A stretch of 64,000 nucleotides of DNA from positions 1,984,001 to 2,048,000 of the forward strand of contig CM065890.1 in assembly GCA_033439255.1 (NCBI GenBank). The letters run 5' to 3'. The notes beneath the pieces are model-generated. The model was given only the letters and a program-made list of their open reading frames with translations. It was not told the origin of the DNA and made no database searches. Position 1 is the stretch's first letter. Each line of letters starts with the position of its first letter. This DNA is from Hericium rajendrae (taxonomy: Eukaryota > Basidiomycota > Agaricomycetes > Russulales > Hericiaceae). The position numbers and the translations under genes are program-made. Of this stretch, positions 54,548-64,000 are shown in pieces.

Positions 54548-56744
54548 ATGGACTCGCCCAAGCGAACAGCGTCTCCCTCTCCCTCTTCCGAGGCTAAGCG
54601 CATCAAGCTGACTGTACCACAACAAAACCAAGGCGTCACTCCCGTCGACCCCGAAAACGCTCCAGGCAAGCGCAGCGAACTTGACCCCATCCAGGGCGGC
54701 GATGTCGGTAACCTGCCTAACGAACCCGCCCCCGAGCCTGGGCCGGAGACTGGTGGAAAAGTAAAGGTATTGAAGGAGGGTGAGGAGGGCGAGGATGTGG
54801 AAATGGCGGAGGGCGGCGACGAGGAAGCAGATTCTGGCGAGGAGAACGAGGAGGAAGACCTGGCTCAGCTCGAGGCGAATCGGCAGAGACTCGAAGAGCA
54901 GGCCCGCAAGTACCTCGCCGCGCAGACGCACGAGGTCATCATTCCCTCATATTCGGCTTGGTTCGACATGTCCAAGATTCATGAGGTCGAAAAGCGCGCA
55001 CTTCCCGAGTTCTTCAATTCGCGCAACAGGTCTAAGACGCCGGCCATATACAAGGACTATCGCGACTTTATGATCAACACGTACCGTCTGCGGCCCACCG
55101 AATATCTCACTGTCACGGCCTGCAGGCGCAATCTCGCTGGAGACGTATGCGCCATCATGCGCGTCCACGCTTTCCTCGAGCAATGGGGTCTCATCAACTA
55201 TCAGGTGCGCTTACTCCGCCTTCTCTACCTCTAGTTCCTGACGAAACTTCTATCACGTTCAGATTGACCCTGAGGCGCGTCCTGCGGCACTTGCGCCTCC
55301 GTTTACGGGCCATTTCCGTGTCATTCTCGACACGCCTCGCGGTCTGCAGTCTCTTCACCCTGGCATACGACCATCCCAACACCCCACGGCGAACGGCGCG
55401 ACGAAACCCGCTCCGTCTGCCCAACCTGTGTCCCTCGAACTGCGCTCCAACATCTACCAAACGACCTCGAAGGCCTCGCGCCCCGTCTCCGAGGCCGAGG
55501 CCGCCAGTCTCGCGAACAGCACGCGCAACGTCGCGGCTGTCACGTACAAGTGCGACACGTGCGGCGTCGACTGCACCGCGGTGCGCTACCACTCGCTCAA
55601 AGTGAAGGACTTCGAGCTCTGCCAGCCATGCTACCTCGACGGGCGCTTCCCGTCGACGATGTTCAGCGGCGACTTCGTGCGGCTCACGCATGCGGACGGC
55701 GGGCCGCGGCACGGCGCGGGATCGGGCGATACGTGGACGGACCAGGAGGTGCTGCTGCTGCTCGAGGGCGTCGAGATGTACGACGACGACTGGAGTGCAA
55801 TCGAGGAGCACGTCGGCTCGCGTTCTGCCCAGCAATGCATCCGCAAATTCCTGGAGCTGCCGATCGAGGACCCGTACGTGAGCGGTGCTGCGAGCGAGGG
55901 CGAGATGGGCCCGCTGCGGTATGCGCGCGTGCCGTTTGAACAAGCGGATAACCCCGTCATGAGCGTCGTCGCGTTCCTCGCTGGCGTCATGGGCCCGGGC
56001 GTCGCTGCCGAGGCGGCCAAGACGGCGCTGCACGAGCTGACGAGAGGCGAGAAGGAAGGCGAGAAGGAGAAGGAGGACAAAGAGGGTGCTGCCGAGGGAG
56101 AAAAGGAGACGGCTATGGAAGGCGAGGAGAAGAAAGACGGCGAGGAGAGAATGGACGAGGACGTCCCCAGTAAAGAGCCTTCGGCAGCTGGTCCCTCAAG
56201 TAAGCCTGCAACCCCGGCACCACAAAGCACCGAGGACATGTCCGTCGAGGGGCCCTCAAAAGCCACCCCTGTCCCCGGCATCCCGCACTCCAAGGTCGTC
56301 CGCGCCGCATCTCTCGCGCTCAAGTCCTCTGCGCGCGCTGCCTCGCAGCTCGCAGACGCGGAGGAGAGCCAGGTCCGCTCGACGCTCGCGGCGGTGATCA
56401 AGCTCACGCTGACGAAGCTCGAGCTGAAGATGGCCCAGTTCGAGGAGCTGGAGGACCTCGTCGAGGAGGAGCGGCGCGCACTCGAGGTTGCGCGTGTCGC
56501 ACTCGTGAATGAGCGCATGGGGCTGAAACGCACACTTGACAGTGTCAGGGGCGAGCTGGCGAAACACCAGGCCGCGATGACGAATGGTACCGGCGGGAAT
56601 GTGACGGGCATGGTGTCTGCTGCGCAGGGCGCCTCGCTGGGGGCGACAGGCCAGGGTACGCGACTCACCGAGGTGCAGGGTGGTGCCCCCTCAGATGGAG
56701 ATGCGGGTCCGCCGAGCGGCGGACAGGTTGCTGCGTTATCGTGA
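54548..56744 (+). CDS. SWI3/RSC8-type chromatin remodelling subunit
   Basis: Core subunit of SWI/SNF or RSC complexes (SMARCC type), nuclear. Two exons (54548-55204 and 55263-56744) give about 712 residues. After an acidic N-terminus the SWIRM domain starts [20 protein letters not shown] and includes [40 protein letters not shown] and [17 protein letters not shown]-type zinc finger follows ([27 protein letters not shown]). The SANT domain reads [41 protein letters not shown] Glu/Lys-rich stretch and a C-terminal leucine-zipper-like helix ([20 protein letters not shown]) complete the usual order. Whether it serves SWI/SNF or RSC cannot be told from this alone. No defect seen. Confidence 0.95.
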
Positions 56745-57493
56745 GGTGTGCTCCTGGCACGTACATTCTGGGCCTTCCACGTTACGATGATAGTTGGCAC
56801 GGATTGGCGCCTTTAAATAACTTGTGTTATCCCTGTTTGTATGTCTGCTCGCCTGTGTTTTTTTGATGATATTATCTCATTAGTTCTGCATTCGTACGCC
56901 GTGTCAACGACCACGGCTTTTCTTCGCTCACGATGGCATGGTCTTGTAGCTAATGGATGACTTTCCGCGGCCTTATTTTTATTCTATGATATGTTTTGAA
57001 GCTCATTTAGATTTAGAGTCCGCTGATTTGCGCGACCTGATTGGATGAGGAGGTCATTTTGGACGCTAGCGAGGCATTCGAAATGGCTTCTGGAATATTA
57101 TACCATAGATTTAAGGCCGCGGAAAGTCATCCAATCATCCATTTGTGTGATCGCACAGTTCCGTATGATATGAATGACCAGGAGGCACAGATATTGTCCG
57201 AGATGCCCGACAGCCATTATTACGACGGAATCCCAGATAAGCGGGCCCCGCGGACAGCTGATACGGCTTGTTGGCGCCAAGTACTAGGTGTTGAATGCTG
57301 AATAGTACTTACCACTAGTGGTAGGCACGATCACACGGGAAATACTACTGTGTTTCGTGGAATTAGAGTGGTCCATCAGGGTCCATCGCTTTCTTAGCGC
57401 GGAAGTATCTTGCTCACCCTGTCTCTCTTCCAGTACCCACCACAAGCTTGATCTGACGGCTGGCTAACTAGTAACCCTCGCTTCAACTTCAAC
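56745..57493. other. Intergenic with inverted-repeat element
   Basis: Downstream of the SWI3-type gene and upstream of the second P450. Contains the inverted repeat listed separately and a 14-bp perfect palindrome TACCACTAGTGGTA near 57309-57322. Confidence 0.5.
56954..57133. repeat. 180-bp element with 22-bp inverted arms
   Basis: The arm at 56954-56975 (TGGATGACTTTCCGCGGC and on) is the exact reverse complement of 57112-57133. The match goes on weakly inward (ATTCTATGATAT against AATCTATGGTAT). A second nested pair, TGATTGGATGA near 57037 and its inverse near 57127, lies inside. No reading frame is present. Size and structure suggest a miniature inverted-repeat element or a long hairpin in the 3' region. 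Confidence 0.7.
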
Positions 57494-59970
57494 ATGTCGT
57501 CGGTAAACACCATTGTTTTGGTGGCCTTGTCGACTGCCGCTCTTTACTGCATTAATCTCTACTTGGGATTGCGCAGAGCATCTAAGGATATTGGGTGCGT
57601 GTGATGGCGGCATGGATGCCATATTATGCGGGGAGCTTATCCGTTTCCACGACGTAGAGATCATCCGGGACCGCGTACGGTCATCACTAGTGCTTCTTAC
57701 CTTGGAAACGCCTTGCCTCGCATTCGTGGCGTCGCGCCGGGATTCAACAGGGCTATGCGCCGAAAGCATGCAGGCAAGCAATCTCACTCGTCCAGTGTCC
57801 GCCACGATCTTCATAGTCTCCAATGCAGACTTTGATGAGGTCGGCTGGGATGCGTTCGCCAACGTTAGTCGTCAGTATCACGGCCCCGTTCTAGGACTAA
57901 TTGCCAAATGCACAGGTCAGCGCGTGGCCGCGATCCAAGGTAGTCCTGAACATCGCCGATGCGGCTACCATCAAGGTAAGCATTACCACCTGTCGATATG
58001 TGCATTTTCTTACCGGGTGGTTGCTGTGAACAGGAGGTCACCACGTCGCGGTCCCGCTTCCCGAAACCCGTGCACCAGTACACCGTCCTATCGTTCTTCG
58101 GACGTAATATTGTGGCCTCTGAGCACGAGGAATGGAAGCGCTACAGGAAGGTCTCGGCGCCGGCTTTTTCTGAGGTATGCGTCCTCGTTTTCATTCTAAA
58201 GCGGAGTCTGAAGACTCATCGGGGATGGATAGAGAAACAACAAGCTTGTTTGGGATGAGACAGTTCAGATCATGATTGACATGTTCGACAATGTTTGGAA
58301 GAACAAGCAGGAAGTTGCCGTGGGCCACTGTGTCGACATAACACTACCTGTATGCTACAACTTTGACCCTCACCATTAACGTACTCAATGTGATCCCCCA
58401 GATCGCGCTTTTCGTCATTGGCGTTGCAGGTCCGTGTCTATCATTCGACTGTTGATACCTAGGTTGTGTCTCATAACAGCACCTAGGCTTTGGTCGCAGA
58501 ATCTCGTGGAATGATGACCTCAAGATCCCACCGGGCCATAAGATGACCTTCAAAGATGCATTGCACACTGTCTCTTCAGATGTTTTCCTCAAGCTCATCG
58601 TTCCCGAATATGCTATGGGCCTCACGGAGCGTTTCCGCAGGGTTCGCCTGGCGTTTGAGGAGCTTAATGTGTGTTCCTTTCGCTCATTTCTATATAACGA
58701 CTCAGTTGGGCTAAATCGTATCTCGCTGCACAGACCTACATGCTCGAGATGATACAGGCACGGCGGAATGCAGAGAAGGCGGAAGAACGATATGATCTAT
58801 TTAGTAGCCTGCTCGAAGCAAGTGAGGACGCGTCTGACGGCGAGCCCCAGATCACTGATAGCGAATTGGTCGGTCAGTATACTCGACACTTTTCCGCACT
58901 AGAAGCAGGGTGCTGACTTATTCACAACAGGAAATATCTTCATCTTCTTGGTAGCTGGACATGAAGTACCCTGAGCTTTCTCAAATCACCGTGCGGGAAT
59001 CACTAAGATATCTCGAACAGACTACGGCGCACACGCTGTGCTTCACCTTCGCGATGCTTGCTTTGTATCCGGAAATTCAAGATCGTCTGTATGAACAGAT
59101 CAAGACCCTGATGCCTGATCCTACGCGGGTTCCGGTATGTGCAGTCCTGTCCGGGACAAATTCGCTCTCTGAAAACATTTCCTTTAGACATACGATGAGA
59201 TGCCGCAGTATACCTACTCTATGGCGTACGTACTCCGACTGCCTATACTGCTTATCTTATCCGAGCTCTTCCCGTTAGCGTATTCTACGAAACTCTTCGA
59301 ATGTTCCCACCCGTACGTGTGTTTAACATTGTGTCGAAAAAGTCCTCATATCAATGTGAATTCGAAGGTCACCGGCATTCCCAAGGAGAGCGCCGAAGAC
59401 ACTGCCCTCAATGCTAGCAACGCCGCCGGCGAGAATAAGACAATTCCCATCCCGCGGGGTACAGCACTCGTCATCCACACGCCGGGCCTGCACTACAACC
59501 GTACGTGTCTTAGTCCCTCCGGATGTTTCTATAACTAATGCCACTAACGGCGACGACCGTTTCAGCTCGCTATTGGGAGAGCCCGCACGAATTCAAGCCG
59601 GAGCGCTTCCTTGGTGACTGGAACAGGGATGCCTTCCTGCCCTTCAGCGCCGGTGCTCGCGCGTGCCTCGGGCGTCGGTACGTCGTCATTCCGTTGTCTC
59701 TATGAGTGCAAAAACAAAAACAAACGTGGAACAGTTTCTTCGAGACAGAGGGCATTGCCATCCTGACAATGCTTATGTCACGGTATGGGGTATCCGTGAA
59801 GGAGGAGCCGCATTTCGCAGGCGAGACATTTGAACAACGCCGCGAGCGGGTCACCGCATCCCGGCCAGGCCTGACGCAGACGTGCGTGATTTGCTCTGTC
59901 ATGGTTCAATGGCACTAACAGCATTTGTAGACCGCTTCGTGTCCCGCTTGTGTTTACGAGAAGGTACTAG
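57494..59970 (+). CDS. Cytochrome P450 (second)
   Basis: Microsomal P450. The start MSSVNTIVLVALSTAALYCI is a membrane anchor. Spliced exons continue GDHPGPRTVITSASYLGNAL, FNRAMRRKHADFDEVGWDAF, ANVSAWPRSKVVLNIADAAT, IKEVTTSRSRFPKPVHQYTV and FGRNIVASEHEEWKRYRKVS. GFGRRISWNDDLKIPPGHKM and MLEMIQARRNAEKAEERYDL follow. The I-helix FIFLVAGHETTAHTLCFTF is split by an intron after AGHE. The K-helix is VFYETLRMFPP, and the haem loop FLPFSAGARACLGRR has the ligand Cys. It ends PLRVPLVFTRRY. About 15 introns are needed; the one at 57774-57828 uses a GC donor (GCAAGC). All core motifs are kept, so I call it intact. It differs clearly from the P450 at 32-34 kb. Substrate unknown. Confidence 0.88.
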
Positions 59971-60246
59971 GACAGGTACTATACCCTCGGATGCATGAAA
60001 TGGACACCGTACATCAGGATTTTACTATGCCCCCTACTCAGTCACTTAACACCGATCATTCTGTTGTTTCTATTCAGGTTACTATCATCTACTGGGTGTT
60101 CGCACACTCAAGCGGAAATTGGCAATAACTTAGCCACTTTCTGCCCTTTTGTCCCAGTTTCTTCATGTACGGTTTGAACAACGGTCAATTGAACATGTAT
60201 ATACAATAGCATGCAATGAAATAAACAACACCATGGAATAGATTCA

Positions 60247-62120
60247 TTACATGTAATTCTCCTCGTCCATATCATCCAAGAACCAATTCGCCTCAGTCTT
60301 GGCTCGGACTCCCCCCTCCAAGACTCTTGTTAACACCTTCAGCTTTAGCAGCTCGGCGAGGGCCATGGCCATCTCGTAGTGTTCGTTGGACACCCAGGTC
60401 TCCGTCTCGAAACCAACCATGCCTCGACACGCCTCGAAATTCTCGTCAGCTAATTGCAGCTTTTCGCTCAGCTTCTTCGTTTTGCGCAGGTCCTCGGGTT
60501 CGAACTCGACTGGACACGGCACACCCTCCCCCGTAAGCCTCTCCCATGTCTCCGTTGCCTCTATCAGCGTAGCCTTCAGCGCATGAGTCTCACCCTCCCA
60601 TGGAGCACCAGCTTGGTCGAAAAGGCGGCGGATGAAGGTGGACACCGGGTCCGACAAGGCATCGTGATGGAGCTTGTTGTACTCCTCGGTGTTCTTGACG
60701 TAGTGGAAGTGGACGAGACGGCGGTGGTAGAGTCCAATCGCGTCGATCTGCTCGGATTGGTCCAATTTGTCCGCGTTCGCCGGCAGTGAGGGTGGGATGA
60801 GATCCTGCGAAACCGGATCATCGTAATTCTGCAGGCGACCTGGTATACCAGCGAGGAGAAACAGGGGTAGGATCGGGGTGTGCTGCCAGTCGAGCAGGCC
60901 GACGATCTTCAAGTGGGAGCCTGATGAGGTCGACACGATGACGTTGCTCGGCTGGAGATCAGGATGACGGATACGGAAATCATGGAGGGCTGACTTCTTG
61001 GGGACGAGCAAGGGTGCGATGAGAAGGTAGCGTTCTAGATTCTTGGTGTGGTCCGACGGTGACTGCTCCTCGTACCCGTAAGCCTCCCTTCTTTCACGCT
61101 GGAAAGGTAGTAGCGGTCGACCGAACCGTTCCAGATACGCTTGTTCTTTGCTTGCTGCTGCTACGAGCGCTGCCTCTGGGCTTTCGTCTATAGTCTCGGT
61201 TAGTTCGGGAAAGTTCAAGGAAAGAAAAGGCAGAGAGTGGCGCACATGGTCCCCTGTCTACGTCGAGCTGTGACCTCCTTCCGTACCACATATGCAGCCT
61301 AGCATCTGGACCGATGCAGAAGCCCTCGTCATTGAGCGGAATGCCCGTCCTTGCTGCTACCTTCTCCAGGTCGTCGGCATAGTAGAGGCTTCCACCAGCC
61401 GGGAAGGGAATCGACATCATGCGAGACTCCAACTGAGCAATTTGACGCAAGACGGAAGCGATATCCGGTTCCTCCAGCTCCATCCACACGTCGCTGAGCT
61501 TCGTACCTCTCATGAACTCCATTAGAATATACTCTGTCTTCGCAGCATTGTCCGACGAAGGAGAGTAGTCGTAAACCTCAGGAACAGGCAGTCCAGAGGC
61601 ACGGAGGAAGCGCATTGTGGCCACTTCACTAGCGATGGCGTAGAACTTGGGGACCGTGACGGGGTATGGGATGCGGGCTACCATCTGAAAGCCGTCATGC
61701 ATGGTGATGAGGAAAATCCGGTTGAAGCCGCCCTCGGCAAGCTTCACAAATGTGTCGATGTCTTGAGACCTCCGACCGACAGACTGCGCCGCAAGTCGAC
61801 AAAGCTCGTCGACTTCGAACTCACGTCTGCGCTCTGCAAGTCGAAGATTATGGTTGACGCTGAATGTGCGATATTACGGGTGAGACACACGCCAGAGAGG
61901 AACATGGATATAAGACTTCCATCCAGCGTCCCGATGAATAGTTGAAGAGATTATCAGAAGAGTCTGGCATGCTTGAGAATGCACGACGTGATAGCTGCCA
62001 ACGGGTCCGAGCGGAGGAGTTGAAGATTGAGGAGGAGCTGGTTGAGGAGCAAAAACGTGCTGAATGCAATGAGCAGAGAGGACTGCGGAAGAGCCTCGAA
62101 CACCCTAGGGAGTACTGCAT
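60247..62120 (-). CDS. AIM9-like phosphotransferase, mitochondrial
   Basis: Protein of the aminoglycoside-phosphotransferase-like kinase fold, close to yeast Aim9 and its many basidiomycete relatives; the substrate is unknown. The N-terminus MQYSLGCSRLFRSPLCSLHS to WQLSRRAFSSMPDSSDNLFN is rich in Ser and Arg, a presequence, and ends in the family entry NLFNYSSGRW. After an intron comes LRLAERRREFEVDELCRLAA, then TFVKLAEGGFNRIFLITMHD, YILMEFMRGTKLSDVWMEL and, across a second intron, DRGPYESPEAALVAAASKEQ. The catalytic region shows RIRHPDLQPSNVIVS and KIVGLLDWQHTPILP, where the family has HxDLxxxN and the metal-binding Asp. The exact border of intron 1 is uncertain. It ends LDDMDEENYM. No defect seen. 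Confidence 0.88.
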
Positions 62121-62806
62121 ATGTATAAATGTGTGCAGAGAGTTAGTCTCCTTAAGTATGGCGTTCCTACGGCGTTCCATATGGCGTTCCAAGTGTCACA
62201 AAAAGATTCTGTATAAGTGTAGAGAGGTCTGTACATACGTGTCGCCTCTCGTATGTATAGAATCTGTACACGTCCAAATTAGGAAGGTCACAAAAATCGT
62301 ATACGTTCCCTCCTCCTCTGTTTTCGCTAAGTCCCTCCTCCCTTGGGGCCTTCGAGATTATATATACCCCTTCCCTCCCTTCATATCCATCGTCCTCATC
62401 CCCCTTTCCTTCGATTTTTAGTGACTTTCTGTCCCAACTCGTCGTAGCGCTGCTGACTAAGCGTGACGCGGCGCCGCTGACTAGCGTAGCCTTCATCATA
62501 ACTTGTAAGTCGTACTCCATGTCCGTCTCTAAAGTGCCTTTCTTCAACCATCGGGCCTCGGTGCCATCGTCGGCGCGCAGCGTCAGCAACACGACGATGT
62601 GTGATGGAACATTGTGACTACGAAATGGCGGCCATCGGCGCAAGTACCACCTCCAACCACAGGCCAGTGCTGCAGACAGAACTGCAAGAATCATGGTTTG
62701 TCTTTCCGTCACGACTGCTTTACGTGCATGTTTGACCATGCCTACAGGCTGTGCAGTACCCTCGAGACCATAAAGGAGGGGGTGTGCGCTAAAAGAGCGG
62801 GCGACC
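62121..62806. other. AIM9-like upstream region
   Basis: Promoter side of the AIM9-like gene. The word GGCGTTCC occurs three times near 62162-62188. A minus-strand frame of 220 codons at 62167-62829 covers this region but has no motif I recognise and overlaps the putative promoter. Confidence 0.35.
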
Positions 62807-63212
62807 ATGATCCAGTGTCTGGCATGCAAGGTGCGTCGCGCGTGTGCTTCCCACCCAACCCCCGCTCACGCGCCTGCAGTACTGGAAGTCATGTCTGAAC
62901 CCAGCTCACGAGCGACCGCTGTCCTTGGAAGAAGACGCCTACACTCCCGCCCAAGAAGTCACATCCTCTTCGGGTCCTCATACCCTCAGGTATCCCTACG
63001 ATGCGCTCGTCGAGTCGTCGGCGCCGCCCGCGTCGTGCGTATCCCCACCCCACGTGTTATGTCGGTATCTCGGGCACGCTCATGATCCTGTGTGACAGCT
63101 CCCTCGCACCTTGACCGATCCTCGACGGGTCATCCGCCGCCATGTCTGTCGAACTGGACGCGTGCGCAGATAGTCAGGACGTGCCAAATGGCAGCAAGCG
63201 CTCGCTGCCGTA
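62807..63212 (+). CDS. Possible small Cys-containing protein
   Basis: An ATG at 62807 opens MIQCLACK, followed by a GT donor; the acceptor at about 62879 continues YWKSCLNPAHERPLSLEEDA, then EVTSSSGPHTLRYPYDALVE and SSAPPAS. A further intron to a short last exon (DVPNGSKRSLP, stop near 63212) would close it at about 80 residues. The composition looks coding and the splice ends are normal, but I recognise no family and the last exon is a guess. More coding-looking pieces follow to the window edge, so the true gene may be longer and cut off. Confidence 0.3.
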
Positions 63213-64000
63213 GCCAGAACTGGACGCAGACGCAGCGAAGCATTCGTGCCTGCCGTCCTCATTGGACGTGAAGCTGGTATCCTGCGCGCCGCCTGCAAAT
63301 TCCCTCGCGCAGGAGATCCTCATGGATCCTGAGTGTGCGTGCATGGCAATCTCTTCTTCCTAGGTGACTGATGCCTGCGCTGGTGCCGCTGCGAGACCGT
63401 GCACCCCCTTTATGCTTCTGCTTACCTTCATTCTCATTGACGACGCCAAGCAGTGTCTCTCTGTGCTGCAAGCGCACCGTTTCCTCCTCAAAGAGGAAGA
63501 GATGTATGAGCCACCCGAATATTTTGATTCGCGTGCATTGCTCTTCCCTGTCTTATGCAGCACGAGCTGATTCTCATGGATGTGGATTAGATTTTAGATA
63601 TAGGACACGTGCTTGCTGGCTTCATGAAGACGTGCCGCGCGCTGTCGCGGAGCAGAATAAGTCAGATTGACCTACATTATTAGCCTCATCTTGATTATCT
63701 CACATCTTTCGCACAGATCACGGTTCAAATCAACCCTCCAATGGCAAGTGCCCGGACTCCTCGCCTCTGTTCCCGATCTTTCCATCCTCGACTCTGACGC
63801 TTTTGGTGAGCCAGTCTCTACCAATTCTTCCCTGCCTCTCACTCCCGATCCCGATCACAAGTACCGGTGCGCCCTACGAAGACGGGAGCACTGGTAATTA
63901 GGCTAGATGTACCTCCGGCGCTGGCGCCGCGTCCCAATGGCCATGTTTCGGTGCACGCTCGAGATGCGTGGTGACCTCCTGCTCAATGCGATGTCTTGCG
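63213..64000 (+). other. Further exon-like pieces at the right edge
   Basis: Near 63214-63330 one frame reads PELDADAAKHSCLPSSLDVK and SLAQEILMDPE, ending at a GT donor. Near 63740-63870 another reads SVPDLSILDSDAFGEPVSTN. They could be later exons of the gene starting at 62807 or of a gene continuing past the window. No start, stop or family can be fixed. Confidence 0.25.

Noticed and set aside
55194-56033. Minus-strand frame of 279 codons
   Set aside because: Opposite the ZZ and SANT region of the SWI3-type gene; a shadow.
62167-62829. Minus-strand frame of 220 codons upstream of the AIM9-like gene
   Set aside because: No motif, odd composition, overlaps the expected promoter; left as unexplained instead of a gene.
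63720-63731. GGTTCAAATC, like a tRNA B box
   Set aside because: No acceptor or anticodon stem can be folded around it.

Overview
The window looks like nuclear DNA of a filamentous basidiomycete, most likely a wood- or litter-decaying agaricomycete of polypore type. Genes are dense on both strands and cut by many short introns of about 50-65 nt (GTRNGT donors, CAG/TAG acceptors). The families fit this group: a GMC alcohol oxidase, an aryl-alcohol dehydrogenase, two cytochrome P450s, a DUF6535 protein, fragments of a fungal orphan kinase-like family, and a fungal seven-helix-like membrane protein. The assignment rests on families and gene structure, not on a database search.

Left part (1-16 kb). 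This is accessory sequence with decay. A frameshifted N-terminal piece of an orphan kinase-like gene (820-1475) and a frameshifted, internally deleted kinase-domain piece (10690-11145) lie collinear on the same strand. Between them are a GMC oxidoreductase (2864-5691, with an inferred 4-nt micro-exon), a decayed second GMC copy (6188-7350) and an aryl-alcohol dehydrogenase (8208-9750). Oxidase plus dehydrogenase could cycle aryl alcohols and aldehydes and so supply hydrogen peroxide. A multi-spanning membrane protein and a DUF6535 protein follow on the minus strand.

Middle (16-49 kb). A repeat of about 1.5 kb occurs twice in the same orientation (16405-17871 and 47756-49443). Between the copies are mostly housekeeping genes: a FYVE/SAP/RING ubiquitin ligase, a decayed and an intact zinc alcohol dehydrogenase, a Gln/Gly-rich hydrophilic protein, a zinc-knuckle protein, the V-ATPase proteolipid subunit c, a PHD-like plus chromodomain protein, a Pro/Gln-rich coiled-coil protein, a P450, a Tlg1/syntaxin-6-type SNARE, a flavin monooxygenase, a CSC1/OSCA-type channel and a Nim1/Gin4-type kinase. 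The second repeat copy carries a tiny poly(A)-tailed insertion with a 15-bp target-site duplication; the first copy is the matching empty site.

Right part (49-64 kb). A secreted-then-anchored membrane protein with a cytoplasmic PPxY motif, a mitochondrial PPR-like protein divergent from a SWI3/RSC8 chromatin-remodelling subunit, a short inverted-repeat element, a second P450 and a mitochondrial AIM9-like phosphotransferase. The last 1.2 kb holds coding-looking pieces I could not assemble. Gene models were spliced by eye from reading frames, splice sites and family conservation, so inner exon borders are inferences.
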